Source: Corynebacterium gerontici (GTDB lineage: Bacteria > Actinomycetota > Actinomycetes > Mycobacteriales > Mycobacteriaceae). Taken from it: DNA of 64,000 bases. The position numbers and the translations under genes were made by a program. The notes beneath the pieces are model-generated. The model was not told where the DNA came from. It did no database searches and saw only the letters and a program-made list of their open reading frames with translations. Of the stretch, positions 43,831 to 52,193 are shown piece after piece (position 1 is the first letter of the stretch; every line of letters starts with the position of its first letter). Location of the stretch: NCBI RefSeq assembly GCF_003813985.1, contig NZ_CP033897.1, positions 2,108,001-2,172,000 of the forward strand, given 5' to 3'.

Positions 43831-46244
43831 TTTTCGACGCCCCCACGTCGCTCATCTTGAATGCGGTTGTCCACGCGGGCGTGCCCACCAGAGACGAGTC
43901 CTACCGGCGAGCCGGCGGGGATGTCGGTCCCGGAGGCGTCGTCAAGCTCAATGACGGAGTACAGAGCGTTGTCGGGTTGCGTATCTACGGTGGGGATGTC
44001 CTTGTTGTGGAGCAGACCTTTGAATGCCATCCAGAGCATAGGGAAGATGCCCGCTAGGAAGAGGACGTCGCCGGGAAGGCGCAACCATTCCAGGATCGCG
44101 TTGCCAGGCTGGGTGATGTAGCCGAGCGACCGCGCTTCCACATAGCCTTCGCCAACCGAGTGATAGAGCTGGACGATGCCCAGCGGCAGCAGGGAGATCA
44201 CGACCATCCACAGCAGGCCAATGTTGAGCAGCCAGAAGCTCCAGCCCATGAGCTTGTCATTCCAGTGCTTCTTGGGCAGCAGGTAGCGTAGAGCAAAAAC
44301 GCCCAGGCCAATGGCCATGAAGCCGTACACGCCCATCATGGCGCCGTGTGCATGGTTGGCGGTCAGCGCGGTGCCGATCTGGTAGTAGGACACGATGGGC
44401 AGGTTCACCAGGAAGCCGAAGATGCCGGCACCCAGGAAATTCCAGAAACCCACCGAAACGAGGAAGAGCACAGCCCAGCGGTGTGGGAAGGGACGATCGC
44501 CGGAGGCACGCTGGCGCGAACCGAGCTGCAGGAAGGTCCACGCTTCGACGGTGAGCAGAGTCAGCGGCACCACCTCGGCAGCGGAGAAGAATGCGCCCAG
44601 CGCCATGTGCTCCACTGGGGTCCCGGAGAAGTAGAGGTGGTGCATGGTGCCGATCACGCCACCGACGGAGTAGAGGATGATGTCCAGGTAGATGATGCCA
44701 AGGGCGATGCGCTCTCGGATCACGCCGAGCAGCACGAACACGTAGGCAACCATGATGGTGGTGAACAGCTCCAGGAAGTCCTCCACCCACAAGTGCACCA
44801 CCCAGAAGCGCCAGAATTCGGCGACGGAGATGTGGGTGTCAGATCCGGCGAGCATGCCCACGGCGTAGAAGCCAGGGATGGTGAGGCCTGAGAAGAAGAA
44901 TAGCCATGGCATGTTGGACTTGTGCTCACCCTTGAGGCGGCCGTGCAGGGAGCGGAAGATCATCGCGATCCAGATGAACATGCCTGCGGTGAGCAGGATC
45001 TGGAAGAAGCGCGGCAGGTCCAGGTATTCCCACTGCTGCGAAAACAGCGAGCCCTCGGGCACCTTGCCGAAGGCGGAGAGCCACTCGAAGGCCATGGAAC
45101 CGAAGACCACGAAGGCGATGGCTCCCAGCAGGATCCATGCCAAAACGCCCTGCTTCTTGGGTTCCTTTTTGGCAATGAACGGCGCGAGGAACAGGCCCGC
45201 TGCGAGTAAGCCGCCGGCGGTCCACAGCAGGGAGAGCTGCAGGTGCCAGGTGCGCGCCACGTTATAGGGCAGGAGTTCTTGGAGCGGCAGGCCGAAGAAG
45301 CCGGTGATTTCTGCGCGGTAGTGCTGGACTGCTGCGCCCAGGAAGGATTGGATGAGGAAGAGCAGCACGATCACGAAGAAGAACCAGGCCACAACCTTTT
45401 GTGATTTGGTCAGGCCAACTTCGCCGGGCTGCTTGAAGTCCAGATTGAGTTGTTCTTCAGAGTGCCAACCGATCTGCTTGGACCAACGGCCGTAGATGGC
45501 GAAGATGAGGCCGGTGCCGCCGATCAGGGCGATTAGGGAGAGTACGGACCACACCACGATGTCGGCGGTGGGGCCGTTTTCTACGCGCGGTTCGGCGGGC
45601 CAGTTGTTGGTGTAGGAGTAGTCCAGGCCGGGGCGTTCAGCGGCGGAGGCCCAGGCAGTCCAACCGAAGAAGGCGGTGAGGTCCCGGATGTCCTCTTTGC
45701 TGGTGATGAAGTCTGTGGGCAGTCCGTGTTCGAAAGAGTCTTTGCCAAAGTAGTCGGCGTAGTACTGCTGGGCTTGTTCGTATGCCTGGATCTGGTGATC
45801 AGTCCATTGCAGCACGCCGGTGTCTTCGTTGTAGCGGTTGGTGCGGAACTCTTCTACGACCGCGTCGTGCGCGTCGGTGCCTTTGGGAAGATCCTGTTGG
45901 GCGAAGTCTTCGCCGGCCAGGTCCGTTGCCATCCGCAGGTATTCGGCGGTGTAGTCGGCACCGAGGTAGGCGCCATGTCCGAGCACGGATCCGTATTGTT
46001 GCAGGCCGCGGGCTTGGAAGATTTCCTGACCGTGGGTGATTTGCTCTTCAGTGATGATCGTGTCGCCGGTCTTTTCGGCAACGATCTTCTTTGGCAGGGG
46101 CATCGAGGCGTCGTAGGTGCGATACGCCAGGAAGCCCATGACAAAGAATCCAAACAGCATCACGAGTGCAACGCCTTGCACCCATGCTTTGCTCATGCTC
46201 AGGACCGGCTTTGAGCGGTCTTGAACGTCGGGGTTCGCCTTCAT
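43827..46244 (-). CDS. norB: Quinol-dependent nitric oxide reductase (qNOR)
   Basis: 805 residues, about 14 transmembrane helices. The N-terminal extension (about 1-220) is the cytochrome-c-like fold of single-subunit qNOR and has no haem-c motif, as in other qNORs. The catalytic part has the haem/FeB histidines: ARTWHLQLSLLW, FWRFWVVHLWVEDFLELF, GTMHHLYFSG and TANHAHGAMMGVYGFMAIG. It reduces NO to N2O with quinol electrons, giving protection from nitrosative stress. It heads an operon with the Cys-cluster membrane protein and slipin. No regulator site recognised with confidence upstream. Confidence 0.94.
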   Translation of the reverse strand: MKANPDVQDRSKPVLSMSKAWVQGVALVMLFGFFVMGFLAYRTYDASMPLPKKIVAEKTGDTIITEEQITHGQEIFQARGLQQYGSVLGHGAYLGADYTAEYLRMATDLAGEDFAQQDLPKGTDAHDAVVEEFRTNRYNEDTGVLQWTDHQIQAYEQAQQYYADYFGKDSFEHGLPTDFITSKEDIRDLTAFFGWTAWASAAERPGLDYSYTNNWPAEPRVENGPTADIVVWSVLSLIALIGGTGLIFAIYGRWSKQIGWHSEEQLNLDFKQPGEVGLTKSQKVVAWFFFVIVLLFLIQSFLGAAVQHYRAEITGFFGLPLQELLPYNVARTWHLQLSLLWTAGGLLAAGLFLAPFIAKKEPKKQGVLAWILLGAIAFVVFGSMAFEWLSAFGKVPEGSLFSQQWEYLDLPRFFQILLTAGMFIWIAMIFRSLHGRLKGEHKSNMPWLFFFSGLTIPGFYAVGMLAGSDTHISVAEFWRFWVVHLWVEDFLELFTTIMVAYVFVLLGVIRERIALGIIYLDIILYSVGGVIGTMHHLYFSGTPVEHMALGAFFSAAEVVPLTLLTVEAWTFLQLGSRQRASGDRPFPHRWAVLFLVSVGFWNFLGAGIFGFLVNLPIVSYYQIGTALTANHAHGAMMGVYGFMAIGLGVFALRYLLPKKHWNDKLMGWSFWLLNIGLLWMVVISLLPLGIVQLYHSVGEGYVEARSLGYITQPGNAILEWLRLPGDVLFLAGIFPMLWMAFKGLLHNKDIPTVDTQPDNALYSVIELDDASGTDIPAGSPVGLVSGGHARVDNRIQDERRGGVEK

Positions 46245-46365
46245 GCGGGTTCTTTCTGCTGAGGGGAATGGGTCAGCCCTTATTATTTACGAGTTGCCCC
46301 GTTTTAATTAGTCCCACACGGAATTTACCCGAAAAAGGGGTGAACAATTCGTGTAGTTTGAAGGC
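46245..46365. promoter_or_regulatory. Divergent region between norB and the 62-residue membrane protein
   Basis: 121 bp, AT-rich (TTATTATTTACG, GTTTTAATTAG). TAGTTT at 46350-46355 is close to the 46366 ATG, compatible with a leaderless transcript. A NsrR-type site was looked for and not clearly seen. Confidence 0.35.
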
Positions 46366-46554
46366 ATGCGTGAAACCTTCCAGCAAAACAAAGCGATCCT
46401 CAGCTTCGCATCACTATTCAGCGGCTCAGTGGCCACCATGCTGCTCATGGATCACTCCAGCAACATCGCCGCCATCGTCGCGGCGTTCATTGCGCTCACT
46501 GCCCTCAGCTTCCTCGCCATCACCCTGGTGTGGCGCTACGCCTCCCAAAAATAA
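46366..46554 (+). CDS. Small membrane protein, 62 residues
   Basis: Two predicted transmembrane helices ([16 protein letters not shown] and [21 protein letters not shown]) and a short basic tail. It is divergent from norB, so it may share regulation with it. The GAAGG in front of the ATG is too close for a normal ribosome-binding site, so a leaderless mRNA is the likely mode. It overlaps the convergent gluQ by 19 bp. No family recognised; real coding status is moderately supported by the two helices and divergent position. Confidence 0.55.
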   Translation: MRETFQQNKAILSFASLFSGSVATMLLMDHSSNIAAIVAAFIALTALSFLAITLVWRYASQK

Positions 46555-47429
46555 GGCTCGCGCGGCAACCTCCCCGGCTCAAACTTCGCCAGCAGCTCCC
46601 CCATCGTCGTGCCCTCCAAGCTTATCGACGCCCCCAGCGCCCCTACCACGTCCGCCACCGAGGAACCATCAGCGAGCATTTCCCGCAGCGTGACCGCCCC
46701 ATCGCGTTTGGCTAGCCGCTTCCCTTCTTGATTGAGCACGAGTGGCACATGTACGTATTCGGGCACCTGGATGCCGAGCAGCTTGGCTAGATGTGCTTGG
46801 CGCGCGGAGGAAGAGAGGAGGTCGTCGCCACGCACTACCTGGTCAATGCCCTGCTCTCCATCGTCCACCACCACGGCCAGGTTGTAGGCCCAGTCGGGTT
46901 GTTGGCCGCCGCGTCGCAAGATCATGTCATCTACCTCCCCCGACTGTGCGCCGAGGTAGTAGTCGTGGAAATCTTCGGAGGCGGTGGTGGCACGCAGACG
47001 TATCGCAGGCACGCGCCCCTGCGCCGCAAGTTCCTCGCGCTTGGTGGCGCGCTGCGCCTCACTCAAGTCTCGGCACGTGCCCGGGTAGTGGCCAGGGATC
47101 GCGTGCGGGGCGGAGGCTGCATGTTGGATATCTTTGCGCGAACAGTAGCACTCGTAAGTATCCAGCTTTTCCAGCGCCGCCTCGTAGAGGTGGAAACGCT
47201 CGTGCTGGAAGGTGAGCGTGTCCCAATCCAAGCCGATGAGTGCGAGGTCTTCCAATTGCCGCTGGGCTGAGCCTTCCGAGGAACGCTGCGTATCGATGTC
47301 CTCAACTCGCATGTGGAAAGCGCGCCCCGTGCGCCGCGCAAATAGCCACGCCAACATGGCGGTACGAAGGTTGCCAAAGTGCAAGTCTCCGCTTGGTGAG
47401 GGCGCAAATCTTCCCGCTGCGTTCGTCAT
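46536..47429 (-). CDS. gluQ: Glutamyl-queuosine tRNA(Asp) synthetase
   Basis: 297 residues, a GluRS-like class I catalytic core without an anticodon domain. The HIGH region reads [13 protein letters not shown] and the KMSKS region KRLAKRDGA. Zinc cysteines are in CYCSRKDI and YPGTCRDL. It attaches glutamate to queuosine at the wobble base of tRNA-Asp, independent of tRNA-Glu. It is divergent from yhhQ, 24 bp apart, linking it to queuosine precursor uptake; tgt is 10 kb away. Confidence 0.93.
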   Translation of the reverse strand: MTNAAGRFAPSPSGDLHFGNLRTAMLAWLFARRTGRAFHMRVEDIDTQRSSEGSAQRQLEDLALIGLDWDTLTFQHERFHLYEAALEKLDTYECYCSRKDIQHAASAPHAIPGHYPGTCRDLSEAQRATKREELAAQGRVPAIRLRATTASEDFHDYYLGAQSGEVDDMILRRGGQQPDWAYNLAVVVDDGEQGIDQVVRGDDLLSSSARQAHLAKLLGIQVPEYVHVPLVLNQEGKRLAKRDGAVTLREMLADGSSVADVVGALGASISLEGTTMGELLAKFEPGRLPREPYFWEA

Positions 47430-47453
47430 GCGTCCAGGCTATGTGAGAGCATC

Positions 47454-48131
47454 ATGTTCGTGACACACCGACCCTCCTACATTCCAGTGCAGAAGAGCCT
47501 GTACCCCGTGCTCGTCGCCCTATTCGTGGCGATTTATCTGATCTCCAACATCACCAGCACGAAAGGCATCACCATCGGCCCATTAGTCACTGATGGCGCC
47601 TTCTTCCTCTTCCCCGCCGCTTATGTGATCGGGGACGTGCTCAGCGAATGTTATGGATTCAAGGCTGCACGCCGTGCCATTTGGACGGGATTTTTTACCA
47701 CGATCCTCGCCGTGGCCGCCTTCTACATCGCCATTTGGCTGCCCGCTGCCGACTTCTACGAAAACCAGGAGGCGTTCTCGCTCGTTCTTGGTTTGGTTCC
47801 AAGAATCGTGCTGGCATCACTGTGCGGCTACGCCATCGGGCAGATTCTGAACGCCTGGGCTCTGACCACGATGAAGAAGCGCACGGGAGAAAAGTCCCTC
47901 TGGCAGCGCCTCATCGGTTCCACCATCGTGGGCGAATTCGGCGACACACTCGTGTTTTGCCTGATTGCGGCACCGGTCATCGGTATCACCACCACCGCGG
48001 ACACGATGAATTATGTGGTGGTGGGATTCTTCTGGAAGACACTGGTAGAGGTGCTGGTCATGCCCATCACCTATGCGGTCATTGCGTGGGTGAAACGGAG
48101 GGAAGACTACCTGCCTGCCGTGAGCTCATAA
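47454..48131 (+). CDS. yhhQ: Queuosine precursor transporter, YhhQ family
   Basis: 225 residues, six or seven transmembrane helices. Family signatures: LISNITSTKGITIGPL, FFLFPAAYVIGDVLSECYGF, and IGSTIVGEFGDTLVFCLIA. YhhQ proteins import queuine or preQ bases. Divergent from gluQ and in the same window as tgt; the organism appears to salvage rather than make queuosine (inference; no que biosynthesis genes here). A terminator hairpin follows at 48139. Confidence 0.92.
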   Translation: MFVTHRPSYIPVQKSLYPVLVALFVAIYLISNITSTKGITIGPLVTDGAFFLFPAAYVIGDVLSECYGFKAARRAIWTGFFTTILAVAAFYIAIWLPAADFYENQEAFSLVLGLVPRIVLASLCGYAIGQILNAWALTTMKKRTGEKSLWQRLIGSTIVGEFGDTLVFCLIAAPVIGITTTADTMNYVVVGFFWKTLVEVLVMPITYAVIAWVKRREDYLPAVSS

Positions 48132-48138
48132 GCAAAAT

Positions 48139-48168
48139 GCCCCACCCCTCCAACAAGGAGAGCGGGGC
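48139..48168. terminator. Terminator between yhhQ and the pilus operon
   Basis: GCCCC...GGGGC outer arms with inner CTCC-AACAA-GGAG. It lies between two converging genes and can serve both. Confidence 0.6.
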
Positions 48169-48183
48169 CTTCTGGATATCTGT

Positions 48184-49434
48184 CTAGGAGCGCTTGCGGC
48201 GCGCAATCATGAAGATGCCCAGCCCCATCAGTGCGGAGCCAATCACAGCTGCCCAGATCACGTTAGCGCCGGTGGAGGCAAGCCCTCCACCACGGGAGCT
48301 GCTGCTCCCGCTGCTACCACTGCTGATTCCGCCTGAGGTGGAGCCCCCATCGGTGCTGCCTCCGGTGCTCGGCGGCGTAGTGCCGGGATCCGGCACTGGG
48401 GTGGGAATCTCGGTGCTAGTGGGCTCGCAGTTGCCAATGCGCACCCGCACGCGGTTGGTGGGTACGCCGGGATGCTGCCTTGCGTCGAAGGCTGGGTAGC
48501 CCTCGGGAAGGAAGTAGCCTCGGTTTTCCAGCTTGGTGCCGGGGGCGATGTTTTCGCCGGTCACTTTCGCCTTCAAGCTCCAGGTGAGGGTAGCTTCTGG
48601 ATTTCCGGCGCGGTGCTTGGCGGCTTTGTCCAAGCCGGACTGTGTGAGCGCCATGGTGGCCACGCCGTCTTTGAAGCTCACGTTGTAGTCCTCGGCCGCG
48701 AGCGCTTCATCGTCCACGAGCACGGCAGAAGTGCCGTCGAGGAAGGAGAATTCTGCGGCCAGCGGGTCGGCGATCTCGGCGCGGTTGATGCGACCTTCGC
48801 GGTCGGGGGCGGGCAACGTCGCGGAAATGGCGAACTTCACCTCATCGCCAAGTGCGGCACAGGTGGCGCTGGCGGCTTTGGATGCGTTCAGCGTCTGATC
48901 CTTGGCGTTCACCTCAACGGTGTAGAGCCACTCTTGTTGATTCTGGGGATTGGTCATGGGCACCGTCACCACGAATGGCGCTGCCACGCTCAAGTTCTTG
49001 CGGCCTGCACTGGCGGGATTTTCCGTGACCAGGTAGGCGCCAAGGGGAAGGTCGGTGAAGGTTGCGGCACCGTCCGGGCCGGTGGTGGCGGTTTGGATGC
49101 CGCCAAGCACGCCTTCGCGGGAGCCTTCGGCGAAGTAGTCGGAGATGTCGGTGGCGGCGAGCTTCTCCCAGTCCTCGTTCTTTGTCAGGTCAATGTCGGT
49201 GATGCGCTGGATCTGGAAGTCGATGCCCTCAATGGGGTCGCGAGAGAGGTCCGCATTAGGGTTCGTCGGATCGCCGTATTGGGTCAGTGGATCACCCGCG
49301 GACTTGTGCACGATGAGGGTGCCGGTGCGGGAGACGTCGATAAGCGAAGAAGGGTTCGCCAATGCTGTGCTTGTGCCGACCATGCCGATGAGGGCCACGG
49401 CGAAGGCGGCGAGGAATCGCAAGAGCGTGCGCAT
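48184..49434 (-). CDS. Minor pilin, SpaB/SpaE-like, cell-wall anchored
   Basis: 416 residues. Signal peptide to about residue 26 (ends STALA-NPS). The N-terminal block GTLIVHKSAGDPLTQYGDPTN with GIDFQIQRITDIDLTKNEDW is typical of corynebacterial Spa pilins. The second block WLYTVEVNAKDQTLN aligns with the pilin motif of the major pilin, with the Lys kept but the YPK sequence lost. A Ser/Gly-rich stalk precedes the sorting signal LASTG (not LPxTG), a hydrophobic helix and RRKRS. Probably the base pilin that terminates assembly and links to the wall. Starts 3 bp after the sortase stop. Confidence 0.88.
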   Translation of the reverse strand: MRTLLRFLAAFAVALIGMVGTSTALANPSSLIDVSRTGTLIVHKSAGDPLTQYGDPTNPNADLSRDPIEGIDFQIQRITDIDLTKNEDWEKLAATDISDYFAEGSREGVLGGIQTATTGPDGAATFTDLPLGAYLVTENPASAGRKNLSVAAPFVVTVPMTNPQNQQEWLYTVEVNAKDQTLNASKAASATCAALGDEVKFAISATLPAPDREGRINRAEIADPLAAEFSFLDGTSAVLVDDEALAAEDYNVSFKDGVATMALTQSGLDKAAKHRAGNPEATLTWSLKAKVTGENIAPGTKLENRGYFLPEGYPAFDARQHPGVPTNRVRVRIGNCEPTSTEIPTPVPDPGTTPPSTGGSTDGGSTSGGISSGSSGSSSSRGGGLASTGANVIWAAVIGSALMGLGIFMIARRKRS

Positions 49435-49437
49435 GGG

Positions 49438-50340
49438 TTACTCCGTCTCTTCTTGTGCTTTATTGCGTTTGATTCCGCGGATGGTCCAAGTGACGGCGGC
49501 GATCACCACGATCAGCGAAAGCGCGAGGGCGAGGATCATCCACCACTGCCAAGGGTTGTGTTTCTGGTTGAGGATTTCGCGCGCCTCCGATTCGTCGATA
49601 GGCACGCGGTGACCCGTGAGCAGGAGGCGGTGCGAGTTCACACCGTAGGGGGTGCAGGTGATGAGGGTGACCAGATCCTGGCCCTCGACGGGGCGCAGGT
49701 TGTTCGTCTCGTTGGGCAGCACTACGCGGCGATTGTCGATCTCGTACTTCATCACGCGACCCGCCACGTAGATAGTGAAGGAATCGCCCTTGTCCAAGTC
49801 CACGAGCTTGTCCCACAAAGTGGCGTTGGGCAGGCCGGTGTGCCCGGTGAGTACTGAGTGACTGCCTTCGCCACCGACGGGCAGGGAGGAGCCGTAAAGG
49901 TGTCCGATGCCTTTACCCAGCGTCTTTTCGTCGGTGCCGTGGTAGATGGGCAGGTCAGAGTTGATCTTTGGGATAATGATGCGCCCCATCACATCATCCA
50001 GATCAAGTTCCTTGAGGTACTGCTGATATTCAAGATTTGATTCATCAACGCGCGCAAGCCAGGGATCCAGCACGGGGCCTTGTGCGTGGGTGCGGTTCCA
50101 CTCTTCTGCGGAGGCCAGCGAAGCTGCTCGTTCTTCCTCGGTGGTTTGGTCGTTGATGCGCGAGGTGTAGGCCTCGGCTTGCTGCGTCTGCGTCACATTC
50201 CGAACCCACGTGCCGAGCACCGGGTACATCACGATGGCGAAACCGAGCAGCACAACGAGCAGCGGCATGATCCGCTTCATCACGGAGCGCTGTTTTGTAT
50301 TGTTTCCACCCTCGTGGCGTTCAAGCGACGCAGTTGTCAC
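49438..50340 (-). CDS. Pilus-specific class C sortase
   Basis: 300 residues. N-terminal helix (about 24-45), then the lid with DPW (LDPWLARVDESNLEYQQYL), the catalytic His in VLTGHTGLPNATLWDKL, Cys in VTLITCTPYGVNSHRLLLTG with the Arg, and a C-terminal membrane helix. Lid plus C-terminal helix are typical of class C sortases that polymerise pilins through lysine isopeptide bonds. The GTG at 50340 follows AGAGGA. It lies between the genes for the major and minor pilin. Confidence 0.93.
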   Translation of the reverse strand: MTTASLERHEGGNNTKQRSVMKRIMPLLVVLLGFAIVMYPVLGTWVRNVTQTQQAEAYTSRINDQTTEEERAASLASAEEWNRTHAQGPVLDPWLARVDESNLEYQQYLKELDLDDVMGRIIIPKINSDLPIYHGTDEKTLGKGIGHLYGSSLPVGGEGSHSVLTGHTGLPNATLWDKLVDLDKGDSFTIYVAGRVMKYEIDNRRVVLPNETNNLRPVEGQDLVTLITCTPYGVNSHRLLLTGHRVPIDESEAREILNQKHNPWQWWMILALALSLIVVIAAVTWTIRGIKRNKAQEETE

Positions 50341-50460
50341 AGTAATCCTCTTTGGATTTTGAGTTATAGGAAAAGCTTAAGGAAGGTGGCGGGGCGCCAA
50401 GCTTGTCGACGCCACACGCCGCCCATTCAGGCCGCACTCAAAGGAGTGCTGAGAACTTAA

Positions 50461-51951
50461 TTAGGCCTTGTTCTCGCGGCGGTTGTTACGCACCATGTAC
50501 AGTGCGCCACCGGCCATGATCAGGCCACCGAGCACGAGGAGCATGGTCACACCAGCGCCACCGGTCAGCGGCAGGTTAAAGCCACCGTTGTTCTTGACGT
50601 TCTTCACGTCCAGGGAGGTCAGAGAAATTTCTTCCTGGCCGTCCTTCTTCACCTGGAAGTAGTGAGGCTGAGCGAGCAGTGCGTAGCCGTCAGCAGCCTG
50701 GGTCTCCACAAGACAGTAGCCGTTGGGGTTGCTGGTACCAGCTTCACCGTTTACCCAGTCGTTCACGTGAAGGGAGTTGATGTTTGCCTTACCACCGGTC
50801 ACGGTGATGTCGGACTTCACCTTGTTGCCCAGAGCATCGGGAGCATCGCATTGGTACAGATCGAACTTAACGCCATCGAGCTGTTCGCCATTATCACCGG
50901 TCTTGGTGATGTCTACGTTGCCGTAGTAGGTCTTGGTGCCCTCTCCCGGAGGAATAACGTTCGGGTTGTCAGGATCCGTGGGGTTCGGATCCGGGGTGTT
51001 GTCGCCTTCACCCTTGGCGTTGATCATCGCGCGGTTCTCAGCGGCGGAGAGGTCGCCTGCGTTCGCGGGATCCTTCACGGTGAAGGTGAAGTCGGCGATC
51101 ACTGTGCGCTCCTCGCCGGTGAGAGCGTTAGCCTTCTGGAGGCCGGTGTCGGTGAGCTTCACCGTGGCGAGACCACTCTGAGTGGTGTCCAGGGTGTAGT
51201 CGGCGGAGTCCAGAACGGTGCCGTCGCCCAGAGCAACCTTGGTTACCTGAGGATTCTCGATACGGTCAGCGGGGTAAATATCGGTGAGCTCAACCTTTAC
51301 GAGGTTTTCAGCAGAAGGCAGCTTACCGGTTACCTGGTAGTCGATCTCGTTGCCGACCGTGGTTGCATTCTCGTCATTCACGGTCTTGGTGATGACGTCG
51401 GTCTGCTTCTTGTTCTTCGGGTAGACGTGAACCTCGTACATCCACTCGTTCGAGTTGGTCGGGTTCGTCATCGGAAGAGTGACGTAGAAAGGCTCAGTGG
51501 TGATCTCGTGACCAGCGGGAGCAGAGGTCTCGGTTACCTTGTAAAGGCCGAGCTCAAGATCGGAGAAGTCAGCGGATCCGTCAGATTCAGTAGCCTTGGA
51601 CTGAGCGGCACCGAGCTGTGGCTGAAGCTCGCCCTTCTGAATCTGAGCAGCCTGCTGCCAGCCCTCGTTGGTGGTCAGGTCGACGTTGGTGACCTTCTCA
51701 ACCTTGAACACAGCGCCAGCCAAGGGATCTCCAAGAGACCCGGTATCGATCTGCGTACCGTTTCCAGCGTCACCAGGGGTGTCATTCGAGAACTTGTGAA
51801 CGTGCAGGGTACCGCGCTGGGAGGCATCGATGGTGGACTGGGTCTGCGCGAAGGCGGGAGCCGGAGCCAGAGCTGCGGATGCGCCCGCGCCGGTCACTGC
51901 GATTGCGCCGGCGGCGAGGGCTGCTGCCCAGCGGTGCTTGAGAGTTGTCAT
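50461..51951 (-). CDS. Major pilin, SpaA/SpaD-like
   Basis: 496 residues. Signal peptide to about residue 35 (APAFA-QTQ). The pilin motif WMYEVHVYPKNKK provides the Lys for polymerisation (about residue 180); the E-box is YCLVETQAADGY (about 425). CnaB-type domains lie between, with candidate isopeptide residues. The sorting signal LPLTG, a hydrophobic helix and NNRRENKA end the protein. Sortase C should link the LPLTG Thr to the YPK Lys of the next subunit. An AGAGGAAAAAT site precedes the ATG. Confidence 0.94.
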   Translation of the reverse strand: MTTLKHRWAAALAAGAIAVTGAGASAALAPAPAFAQTQSTIDASQRGTLHVHKFSNDTPGDAGNGTQIDTGSLGDPLAGAVFKVEKVTNVDLTTNEGWQQAAQIQKGELQPQLGAAQSKATESDGSADFSDLELGLYKVTETSAPAGHEITTEPFYVTLPMTNPTNSNEWMYEVHVYPKNKKQTDVITKTVNDENATTVGNEIDYQVTGKLPSAENLVKVELTDIYPADRIENPQVTKVALGDGTVLDSADYTLDTTQSGLATVKLTDTGLQKANALTGEERTVIADFTFTVKDPANAGDLSAAENRAMINAKGEGDNTPDPNPTDPDNPNVIPPGEGTKTYYGNVDITKTGDNGEQLDGVKFDLYQCDAPDALGNKVKSDITVTGGKANINSLHVNDWVNGEAGTSNPNGYCLVETQAADGYALLAQPHYFQVKKDGQEEISLTSLDVKNVKNNGGFNLPLTGGAGVTMLLVLGGLIMAGGALYMVRNNRRENKA

Positions 51952-52103
51952 ATTTTTCCTCTTCTGAGTCTTTCGAGGTGTGGTCGGAATTCAGTGGCAA
52001 AGATTTGCTCTGCCATTGGATCTCGGGCGGGGGCCACGAGGAGTTGCCACGGGTGATGCGATTGTGAGTAAGTTCGCGCCCGCGAGCACGTCGGTGCGCT
52101 TTC

Positions 52104-52139
52104 ACTTACTCGCTATTGCACCGGGGACGATCCTGGATC
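52104..52139 (-). CDS. 11-codon mini open frame in the leader of the major pilin gene
   Basis: MIQDRPRCNSE with a very good ribosome-binding site (GAAGGAG, 5 bp before ATG). It lies in the 242-bp gap between the tip pilin gene and the major pilin gene, same strand. It may be a regulatory upstream frame or chance; no other support. Confidence 0.3.
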
Positions 52140-52193
52140 ATTGCTGCTCCTTCGTTGGTTGTGGACAGTTGCTGTTGAGTTGTGTTTGGAGTG

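Noticed and set aside
48472..49857. 461-residue plus-strand frame across minor pilin and sortase
   Set aside because: It spans the opposite strand of two recognisable pilus genes and has no family features.
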